Translations under genes and position numbers: made by a program | Source of the DNA: Pachyseris speciosa | Taxonomy: Eukaryota > Cnidaria > Anthozoa > Scleractinia > Pachyseridae | NCBI GenBank assembly: GCA_016490735.1 | Contig: JAEMWC010000006.1 | Location: forward strand, 392,501 to 456,500 | Length of the DNA: 64,000 bases | Direction: 5' to 3' | The notes under the pieces: model-generated | The model's input: the letters and a program-made list of their open reading frames with translations, nothing else | Database searches by the model: none | What the model was told of the DNA's origin: nothing | Part shown: positions 36,311 through 48,200 of the stretch, in pieces | Numbering within the stretch: position 1 is the first letter of the stretch | Layout: each line of letters begins with the position of its first letter

Positions 36311-37425
36311 GGGTCATTGACTCCTCTTAGCCTGCCCTATGCGCCAGTTGGTGCGGAAAGACTAGTGATGTGTGTTGTGTGTGTGGTTGGTTTCCTAGGG
36401 TTACATTGTTTTCTATTCATCTGAATTGAGTCACCAGGTACAGTATCGAAGGACGCACGCCGAGACCCGACTGAAGCAGGCGCGATGAAAAACGCCGGTT
36501 GAATGCTTGATTATTTCCTATCAATTCTGCGAAACTGGCGTTTGAGAAAAAACGAGCGCGAGTTAGAGAGACGCACTTGAGGGCGCTTCTCCTCTCTCTC
36601 TCTCTCGCCCTATTTTTCTCCAGCACCACAGTGCTGCGCAGGCTATTTACTATCTTTAGTTTGAACTTTCTCGTCCTAAAATCCACACCAAGTGGTGTGT
36701 TTGTTGTGAGGTTGAACTCCTGGGCCTGTTTGTTCGAAAACCCATTAACCGAGGGTTCAATCTGCTCTCTTAAAATATTATTTTTAAAGCTTATTTTAAA
36801 CTTTAGATACAATCCACTTCGCAGACCTTTTTGTGGTACACTGTGTTGCAGTGCATAAGGTGTGTCTAGGCAATGAAAGCTATTACTTAGTATATTTCCA
36901 TTATCTTTATCCTGAACAAGATAATTACGCATGTACACTGTACCTTTAAACGTTAAGCCTATAGATACAACTAATAATTCGGTTTTTGAAAAGAAAAAAA
37001 AAAAAAAGGGGAGTCAACTCTTGGCTGTGGTTTAGTAGTGGCAGGAACCGATGTCTGAAAACTTGTATTTGTACACAAAGTGAACCCTTTCTTTTGTGAA
37101 CAATTTCAAAATTCTTAACACTTCTAGCAACGATTTGGCACAAATTACAGTTGAACGGTTACAGCCATTTGTCGGAGAAAGAGCAGATTCAAACAGTTAA
37201 CATGAGGACAAACAATCACACAAACAAACAAAAACAAAATGTTGACAAACATAAAAATGACCCAGTGATTTACATTTAAGTATAAAGACCTGAATCTGAT
37301 GAGCAAGCAATATTGTTCACCTTTCAATCAAAATTCTGTCTGCAATAAGAGCCCAAGTTTGTCTACACCTCACAGCTGTGTGATTTGGGTCACACACAGA
37401 AATAAACATGAAATTTAACAGAAGG

Positions 37426-40400
37426 TCAGTAAAATGGGCCACTTCGCCCATTCACCTCCTGACTGGGCCTGTATTTGTAGGTCGGGGGGTTCTTCCAAGC
37501 TTCAATCTGCTCCTGAATCTGTTTTATAAATAAATGTGTCATGACAATTCCAGCAATCTGCCAGAGAAACAAATAGGAAAGAAATCAGCCAAGGCTCACC
37601 TCATACAAATCAATTTTATGACCTGGACTTCAGCAATTATTACTGTAAGCCCACATAAGCAAATGAAGTTCCTCAAGTTTGTCATCCGCTTCTGTAAATG
37701 TTCCTTCACAGGCACCCGAAGCTCATGGCAAGTACCAGGTAATATAAACAAGATGGCTGCAAATTATAAGGATTTGTATGGGAATCCCGGTGATCGGTTC
37801 TAGTTGATAGATTTATGAAAAATTTCTCAATAAAAAAGACTTACCTTACATCCGAGGTGTGTTGCTTGCTATCTGTGTGGTTATTTAACCGATCTATTGC
37901 GATTTGAGCGATTTATGTACTTTCTGTGTTTCCACTCTTAAGAGTGGAACACAGAAAGCACATAAATCGCTCAAATCGCGATGGATCGGTTAAAGTGCCC
38001 CTAACCCCCAAAAATTTTTTTTCGCCTAAATAAATCTACTTATCATTCGAAGTATTTCGGCGGAAGAATTATTGGATTTGGTTGAATCCTCGATTTTTTT
38101 ATGGACAGCCAAAGTCTCATTCAATTTGTTGCACGGCCGAGTAAAAGGGAGTGTGGGTCCATCGAGGTCGGTGACGTCATCCCGGGAACGATTGAAAGAT
38201 AGCTTCTCAGTCAATCTCTGTTTTTGCAAGCGTTTGTTGGGGTCATCGAAGCACATATTAGAGGGTAAAAGCCTGGCAGTAGTCAAAATTGTATTGGAAT
38301 CATGTCCTCCTCGTCCTCGGAGTCAGAGTCAGGCTATGTGTAGGGTGAAGACCAAATTAACTTCATTTCTGAAGTGGAACTAGAACGGAATCGGCGAGGA
38401 GCTCGAAGTAGCCTCATGGTTATGACCAGGAATGGACAGCAAGATTCGCGGAAGAAGGGAAGACGAAACAGATTAACTTCATTTATAAGTGTTATCTGCC
38501 GTACCTCGTGGTTCCGTGTACGCTGCTGGTGAGCAAAAGCTTTGATTTAACATTTCAATCTTGAACGACCGAGTACCCGTGCATCGGCCATGGGAATTGT
38601 GCAGCGGTTTGAAAACAATAATTGCTATTTTGTATAAACGGCGCACATCCGACTTTAGGTCGGTATTTTAAACGAACATTAGCAATTAATTGTGGAAGTG
38701 CCTATTTACGGGTGAGTCTTTATTTATGGTATCTATTCAAAGAAGGCAAAGATAGATTTGACAAGAGAACGGAAAGTGAGCTCACCCGACCGGAATTACG
38801 TGACTTGAGGATTAGCTGAACTTCTAGTTATCCTCAGGCAATACTGTGAATGAAGTCAAGGCAAGGTAAAATAAAATAAATATAGCTTATTGCAATTAAA
38901 ATTTGAGGCTACGTATCCGTCTAAACTGTTGGTTAGAAATAAGCAAACGCAACTTCGCGATGCGAGAATAATTTGCATATATCAGATGTAAACAAACTGA
39001 CACAAATTTAGACGCGATTGGATATATTTTACTACATGTAGCTCCATTTGAACATGAAGTTCGAGTGGCACCATCGTTTAAATCAACTGAATTCGGTGAA
39101 GTTAATCAATTTGATTTGTAAACACTTCAAGTTTTCTTTGCAGTCTACAATGTATTGATCAGTGACATGGGCTTCTGTCAGTGAATTAGCATGGCCTCTG
39201 AAATATATTTTGATTGTTGACGTTGGAAACCGGTTGTAATAGAGCGCTTGTGTCGAAGACTGTAGGACTCATGAAGCCGAAAAATTTAAAGGAAGTTAGA
39301 TTGATGAGGTTTTCCTAAAGGTACATATCGAGGGACAATTATTTTAGCTGCCATTACATTCTGGACTACTTTGTGTCGCTGCGGTTAAATCCTTTGTGTA
39401 TCCGATATGCAGCACACCGAATATCACGATGCATTGGAAACGTGGTACATGCACATGTTTGGGTTGTATCACTATACAATAAACGAGTTTTAAAGAGCAG
39501 ATCTTTTCACTGAACGGACTCATTAGAATTTTCTGTTTTCACCGTATAAAAGGGCATAAAATGCTTGCGAGATCAGCCGATGGGAGTATGTTTATTTCAC
39601 GAACAGCCGGACTGTTTTTGGCTCATTCGTTTGCAAAACATCAAATCTTCTCTTAGGAGAGAAATGTTACATGTGACAATACTATGAATATAAATTATCG
39701 GTTAAAATCATGTCTTATTTGCCCTCAGAGTTAGAATTATTGAGCTTCCTTCAAAGAACTTTGTGAGCGCAACAGAACTTCCGTTCCCGGGATGACGTCA
39801 TAAAAGCGCTGAACCCAATCTCCCCGTAACTCGGTCGTGAAACAAAATGGCGGCGTTTTTGGTCGTAATTTCGAGACTTTACCGGGGCACAGAAAAGCGA
39901 AGATTCAACCGAATCAAAAAATGTTTTCACGGTTGTGCTTCTAATTCAGAGACGAATCATTTAAAATGAAAAAAAAATTTTGGGGTTAGGGGCACTTTAA
40001 ATAAAAACACAGATTTTTCCACTCTTAAGAGTGGAACACAGAAAGCACATAAATCGCTCAAATCGCGATGGATCGGTTAAATAACAACACAGATAGCAAG
40101 CAACACACCTTGGATGTAAGGTAAGTCTTTTTTATTGAGAAATTTTTCGTATATCTATCAACTACAACCGATCACGGGGATTCCCATACAAATCCTTATA
40201 ATTTACAGCCACCTTGTTTATATTGCGTGATACAGTACTCACCATGAGCTTGGGTCGCCTGTGGTTCCTTTGGTGCTGTGTCGCACAATATTACCCTGAA
40301 ATGTCTATGCATTAAAAAGCGCAGGGGTAACTGAGAATACAGCGGCCCACTTCTCAAAATTCTCAGAAGGTTACTAACCTAACTCAACGTTTTTCTTCAT

Positions 40401-41094
40401 ACACCAAAGTTTGTAGCTTCAAAATTATTAAAAATAGCCTCTCTGGTCACGAACTTTGTGCATGGAAAAAAATCTTTGGAGCTGAAATGGTTGCTGGAGG
40501 TTTGAGAAACGAATGACTCAACGTAAGTTATAGAAATGGTAACACGTAGCTTGTGACCAAAGAACAGAAGTCGTTCCGACTTTTTTTGGTGTGGTTACAG
40601 GCCTTCATGTGCCTATGAAGTGAAATTTTTTTTCTCGCTAATTTTAATCCATTAAACTCAACATTCCAAAATTTGAGGTGCTCTTGATTAAAATCGACGA
40701 TTATACAAGCGTTTGAAGTTGGGCTATTTTGCCCTCAAAAATGGCATTTGAATCGCGCGGCCAAAAAGACATGTGACAGTAGCTGTGACGTAATTTTGGG
40801 GACAAGTATTCCAACTATTTCACTATATTTCTTAAGCGCAAACACATTTTTGTACCCAAAATGACGTCACATCATAGAATTTCACGAATAAAATCGACCC
40901 AGACCCCTGACCATTTTTAAAGGCAAAATAGCCCAACTTCAAACGCTCGTAAAATCGCCAATTTTAATCACGAGCACCTCAAATTTTTAGATTCTTGCGT
41001 TTTTAGGGGTAAACTTTAAAATTAGCAAGAAACAAATTTCGCTTCATAGGCACTTTAACTCTCCACTGACATCTGTACATTAAAAACATGCACA

Positions 41095-41136
<42 letters not shown>

Positions 41137-44100
41137 AATAACAATGATGATGATGATGATGAAAATACATGCCAAACCACCCAAATTACATTTCGCAAAG
41201 AAAAAAAGCTAACAGAGTGAGGATCTCTACTTTATATCATGAAATCACGACTTTATTTAAAATAGAGCCTATTGAGAAAACTATTCTTTTCTGCTGGCTG
41301 CATGGAACTCTAAGGCACGCAGAAATTTCTTTAGTTTTAGGAAAGAAAGGATACAGAGGGTGGCGGGGCATACTGGAGATCTGAATAGCACACAGTCTGC
41401 CTTTTCTAAGCACTGAAAAAAATGCTTACAACAAAAGCAAAAGAACTTACCTCAGGGAAGGCAAAGGCTACAGCAATTGCAGCCACAACAATCAGATGGT
41501 TTCTGAACCATTCCCACACAGCATCCAAGCAGCCAGTAATGTAGATTTTATCTTTTAGAGCCAATCGCTGTCAGAAGGAAAAGCCATCATCACTCAAAGG
41601 AATTATCTCACACATATATGCTTTCCAAAAAGCCTCACCATGAGTTGACAGGCAAACTATATCAGGCTTCATTTCTTTGCCGTAAGCAGCTTGTAGTGCA
41701 TAAATTATGTGTACCCACATTAAGTGATCATTTTAATAATTATTTTATCCATCCCTTTTCCCCTAGACCCACCCATTAAAAATCACTGGAAATTCTAATC
41801 GAGGCATCTCAAAAACAAACGTTAGAAAAGTACAGAAAATGAATGAAAATTATTGAAATTTCCAGAGGGATGAGTGCTCAAATAACAAAACCTTCCATGG
41901 GTCTAAAATATTTTCTGGAACACTTGTAAATAAATTGAAAAATTTTGTAATACCTGCGCTTGTCTGTGCACTCTGTGAACGAGCAGTATACACTGCACCA
42001 CCATTACACATGTCATTTCTATTACATGCATGTCCTAAAGTTTCAGTTGAAAGCTACTTTAATAATCATTGAACTTTCCCAAACCTACAGGTACTTCTAA
42101 AAACAGTGTGCTGGTGTGCCCATATTCAAGCTACTAGAAGATGCTTTCACAGCCATACTGTTTCACTTGTATTTTTCTTTTTGTAAGAATTGAATGGAAC
42201 GTGACAATATGACTTTGTGGCTGAGCTTGTCACTTGAACATCTTGTCCAATGAAAGAGTTTGAGTTGAAGCAAAGTGCAGCTGGTTGCTCAAGCTTAAAA
42301 CAAGTCAACTGAAGAGATGAAGTACTCACATGCCGTTCCCTGACTTTCCAGCCACACTGTATGTTAGGTCTCTACAAATTGAAAATAAACCAAACGTTAC
42401 AGTACATTAAGGGCAAAAGGGACTTTTGTGATGATTTCTCCAAAATCTCAATTTCCCTACAATTTGCTCTCCTTTGGCCTGGATACAGACTGGTTCAACC
42501 CTGTCAAAATGTTTCGCAGTAGTGGGCAGCATAGCTGGAGTAATAGGCAGCAACTGCAAGCAAACCTTGCCTCCTAGAGAACTCACAGTGAAGTCCAAGT
42601 GTGAAGGAGGGACAGTGTTCTTTCTCACCCAGCCCCTGTCAACACCAGAGATTACTCTACATCCACTACACCTTAATTAGTATTGTAGTTGTTATAACAT
42701 TAGGGTACGAAAATATCATGAGTATTTACAATTTGTGTAATTTTGTACACTGTATAATTATATATATGTAATAATATCAATTATGCTGTCAAAAATGACA
42801 CCTTACACAAGTGTGATAGATAAATCATACAGTACATGGACTGCAGCGACCACTTTATAGTGGTAGGGTTAAAACATCTGGCCAAGTTCAAGTGGTAAAA
42901 TTCATACATTATCTAATGTATGTCATCTGGAGCCCTAAAAAAGTCAATCCAAGAAAAAAGGTGTTACCCTACCAGTCCCTCCCCCTCTGCAGTCCCTGTC
43001 ATACATAATACAGTACAGTATGTGGTCACACCACTGAAACTTGTGTTATTAACATCGTTGTGCTGTGTACACTATAGATAATGTAGTTACAGTACCTCTT
43101 CTGGTGCTCGCACACAGCATGAATATGGAACGCCACACTGCTCAGGTGAGGGTCCACCACATGTGAAATAGCGGTTGATGTTCCAGTCATTGAGGTCTGA
43201 GCTTCCGCAGCACTTGAACTGGAAAATGATAATAAAAATTAATGCATTTAAATTGGATGAAATACTGTGCAGTCAATTCACATGGTCATGGACGTGTACA
43301 ATTGTGGGTACACTGCCAGTGGACATGTACACATGCATCTATTTATCATTATATAATAAGATGAATAGTTCACATGTTGTGATTGGTTCTTATTTATGAT
43401 CTATTAGAGGACAGATGCACAGATTACGTCATCACGACCCACTTTTTTCCAGAAATGTGAAAATAAACAAGTTTTTCGCTTGCATTTTGTTTCTTTATTA
43501 TATAAAACAAATAGATTCCATGTTGTCGTGCGTCTGTTCAGTAATAGATCACAGAAGACGTCAAAATGTGGTAAAAACATCAGTGACACACTCGCCTGGG
43601 GCTCGTGTGCCACTTCTTTGTTTTTACCACATTTTGACGTCATCTGTGATCTATTACTGAACAGATGCATGGCAACATGGAATCTATTTGTTAATTACAC
43701 ATTTTCTACTTGTACATAATTTTACCACAGATTTCTGCATTATGAATGGAGCCATTTGTTGGCTATTAAAATGGAAGAGCCAATTTGTATCACAACAATA
43801 AATCAGAGTTGATCAGAGTTCTATGAGATATCTGCAGTGCAACAGATTTCACTTATATAGCACAAGTATCAATCCACCATGGACAAGTACAATTGTGGGA
43901 ACACTGCCAGTGTATATGTACACATGCATCTATTTATTACACATGTTTTGTACTTGTGCAAAGCTTTACCACAGACATCTGCATTATGCATGCATGGAGC
44001 CATTTGTTGGCTGAATGCCCCGGAAGAGCCTGCTTGTACATGTATCATAACAATAAATCAGAGTTGATCAGAGTTCTATAAAATTACTGCAGTGCCAAAG

Positions 44101-44877
44101 ATTTAGAGATGGGCAACACAACATATGAATCAACGAATTCATGTTTTAATCGTTCCTTTTTAATGATATCAAACTGGTGCAGGACTTTCATCCAGAAGAT
44201 TCCCTATACATGTACTAAATAATAATTTATGGCAAAACGACATGCACCATAATTTGGATAAGCCCTGAAATTGCAAGAAGGGTCACCTATAGAAATATAG
44301 TATAAACACTTTTAGAGAGACTTTAACCCTTTGGCTCCTGAACATTTAGCCAAAAAACTATTTTAAAGCTTGTAGAGCTGTTTTCTGGTCAGAATCTAGC
44401 CGAAAAGGACCAAAACTGCCTAAAACTCTGTTTCCTGGTAGAGCTCTTGGCGTCCTTCTGTTCCTGATGCTTAATTTGAGCTTTCAAAGTTAGGGCATGC
44501 GCAGAAAGCAAAATTTTGAGATAGTTTTTGGGTTGAAAAGTTTCACCACCCCCTCGCCTTCAACCTTTCGCTTGCTCTCCTCCCCTTTTCTTTTGCTTTT
44601 CTTGCCTCACTTTCTTTCTCTCTTGCTGGGCATTTTCTGGGCTTCCTTTTCGGTGGGAAAAGATTTGGGGAAAACTTTTAGGATCGTAGGATTAGATGGT
44701 AGGAAGTGCAGGTGGGTAGTGGAACAAGATTTTCAGTCAAATTTTTTGTGTGATTTCTCCAGCCTGTTTGATGGAATCGTGCTCATTTGGGTATGGTTTG
44801 AAAGATCTCTTCTCCCTACACATGTTACATGGTGAAGTTGTCTGCGAGCCAGTTTTGGCTGGTGTAGGAGTCAAAGG

Positions 44878-44910
<33 letters not shown>

Positions 44911-45249
44911 TTAATAATAATGACAGTTTATTAATTGCTCTAAAATAAAAATGACATCTTTCACAAAGAAAAAAGCTTTAAAAAAACAACCTCCTACAAT
45001 TACATTAGGCAAAAGACAGTAAATTACAGTTGCATGTCTTCATAGAACATCTTATTCTATAAGTATTACAAAAAAAACCCCACTGATTTACAATTCCTGT
45101 CGATTTAAAAAGCACTCAGTCAAACTTGGAAGGAGTACATGTAGATAAAAAAAAACAACAATCAATTCAGAACGAATTGAAAACATTTCAATTCAATAAA
45201 ATAAGCTATCGGCCTCTAAAATTCAAAAATAATAATAATAATAATAATG

Positions 45250-45290
<41 letters not shown>

Positions 45291-48200
45291 TCATTAACTT
45301 ATAGCACAAGTATCAATCCATAAACTTTTGAAATGCACTTACTGTATATTAGTAATACATATACCATATTTATTTGTCTATAAGCCGAGCAATTTTTTCA
45401 CAAAACTTTACCCAAATCTTGAAAATTTGAGCTAAAGAAGGGTCCTCCGCTTATAGATGAGTGTTTTTCCAAACAACATTTTTCTGAAACAGCAAATTCA
45501 AAGGAGACAGATTTATTTGTCTATAAGCCGAGATACTGCATGCAGAAATAAATGACGAAACAAGTTGAAGTTGGTCAGACTTTTATTTATGTGGTGGCTC
45601 CTAAAGGAGCTGTTTGTTGTTTTCGGCACGTACCAGCCAAGGGAAGCCTTAAATTCAGGATCTTTGGAGAACTCTTTGGCTTTTAAACGCAGCATCAATC
45701 TGCTAACAGCGATTCCTGTAAAACAGATACAACAAACACTTCATCAGTTGAAGGGCTGAGAACATAAACTGCCAATGTGTAATTTTAGGTCGTTTTTCAA
45801 TTTTGCTCGGAAATGAAACAAAAATCAGTGAATAAAAATACTGGACAATGTTTTTGAATCAAATTGCTTGCAAGTCACATGCAAAAATTTGTTTAATTTC
45901 CGAGGAAAATCGAAAAATGACCTAAAATTACACATAGGCAGTTTATGCTCTCAGCCCTTCATATGTCTGCCTTATTAACATGCATGAAGCAATGCCCACG
46001 GGTATTCTTTATTTGAAAACTAAGCACCAAATGCTCGTAACTGAAGGGTAAAACTGAAACTGGACATGAAATGATTGACAGGTAGAAAGGATTGTTCCAT
46101 AGTGTGACGTAGACTAAAAGTGTTGGCAGTTAAAACATCGGTACTTACGCGATGTGTCTGCTGAAGCTCCCAACTCAATCCACGCTAGCTTGTTTGGTTT
46201 AATCGAATTATGTCAGTTTGCCTGTTCGCTCGGTGGTCGAAGGACATCATGAAGTCTTTCGATCCGCAAGTCTAACATGGCTGAAAGAAGCCAGTCATGT
46301 TTACTCTGTTTGCCAAACCATGAAGAAAGAGATTAATAATTTGTCTCTCTGGTTTGGGAGTAGAGATTAAGAGCCGGGCAGAAAAAAAAACTCTTTAAAC
46401 ATTGCTCATCTCAAAAGCGGCTTGGTTTTGCTAGTCTTGGTCCATTTCTGAAAGGTTGCTTGCTAGAATTTGTGAAAAGGAGACGTGTTTTTGGAGTTTA
46501 GGGCAAAAAAAGTCGCTGAAGTTTGCAGAGTGTCTTTCGCTCGCAAAGGGCGTAACATTCCCACAATTCATTGCAGCCGAAGTGGGGGCTGTCTCGCGAG
46601 CTATCAATGCCGTGAAACAGTTCGTCAAAATTCGGAAACATTACGGAGAATTCATCTGGGAGAGGGAAATCAGCCTGATGAGAGGTCTGCCCATTTTCGA
46701 TGATTGAGTATCTTGAAAACAATCCAGGGAAAAGTTGCATGGGTGCGCATGGAAAATATTACTTGTGGTTGGTCGTCGAGTTGTTATGTAAACATAGGGA
46801 GACATGCTGCTGAATTTCAACATATAAATCAGTTTTGCGTTGATCAGCTCGGTTATTTTGATTCTATGGAGGCTTGTAAACATCAGCAAAACATATTTCC
46901 AAGCGAGATAAACACCAGCATAAAAAGATTTGCACGCGAGATATTTTAACAAGTCATTGTGTTACGCATCAGACGATAGGGATTAAATTTCACATCTTAT
47001 GCAAATATTTTTACATCTTGAAGCCAACAAAAATAGTTAAGTAATTTGTTCCAATTTTTTCACTGTCGTCATTTACGTTGATTTGTGACACGATTTTCAT
47101 TCCACTGGTTCCATTTGACAACGAAAATGAACCCTTCAAAATCATTTCAATAATGACCAAAGCACACAAAATGCCAGTCAAAGCTCTGTTTCGAAGTGGA
47201 AGCCGACAGCAAACAGCTTACTCTTTTAACTCTTAATTTTGCCCTTGAACATCGTTAACTCAAATTTTCGGTGTTGCTCACGAACAGAAGTTGTTGGTAT
47301 TGGCCAAAACCTATCTTCAAGTAAAAACAGCCGTCTTTAATATTTTATTCTATTTCTCAGCTGACAGCAAGCTTTTTAAGCACTGAGTTAGAATCAAGTC
47401 TGATCCTGCTGTATGCCGTTTTCAACCAAAACACCCTTTTCAACACTTTACTTATATCGGCCAAAGCCTTCCCTGAAAAAATTAAGAATCAACCAAGCTT
47501 ACTGTGCGCTCTTTTCATTTCGGAGGAACCAAGAAACCTGTGAGAGACTCAAAATACGCTGCTTACTTTAACGTTAACGTTTGCAATGCCCTAGGCAGAA
47601 CCCTATCCCTAGCTCTAACCCTAATCCTAACCCTAGCTCTAACCCTAACCCTAACCCTAGCTCTAACCCTAACCCTAACTCTAACCCAAGCCCTAACCCC
47701 CAACACTAACCCTAGCCCTAATTTTAACCCTAACTCTAAACTTAACAATAACCCTAAATCTTTTGAGTGCTGTTTTCAAGTCGGACAAAACCTATGTGCG
47801 CTGGCTTAAGGTTAACCAAGGCTGCTGTGAGCTGTTTTTAAGTCAACCCAGAATGTTGCGCACTGTTTTCCAGCTAAGGAAGCTTCTTAAGCACTATCAG
47901 TAGGCAAAACACTGGCAATAAGCGCTGCATTTAAAAAAGTTGACCATTTCCAAGTCTGATGGGCATCTTGTGTGCTGTTTATGAGTCAAAAAGGCACATT
48001 GTGCATAAAGAATACCCTTGGGCATTGCTTCATGCAAGTTAATAAGGCAGACATATGAAGGGCTGAGAGCATAAACTGCCTATGTGTAATTTTAGGTCGT
48101 TTTTCGATTTTGCTTGGAAATGAAACAAAAATCAGTGAATAAAAATACTGGACAATGTTTTTGAATCGAATTGCTTGCAAGTCACATGCAAAAATTTGTT

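Noticed and set aside
38072..38383. Open frame inside the inner TTAA element
   Set aside because: Falls in the element's long inverted arm, open on both strands, no motif.
45126..45323. Poly-asparagine open frame
   Set aside because: Translation of the (AAT)n microsatellite.
46456..46952. Overlapping frames inside the 2.5-kb nested element
   Set aside because: Open in several frames on both strands with no domain; cannot choose one.
47504..47809. Leu/Thr-repeat protein
   Set aside because: Translation of the telomere-like tract on either strand.
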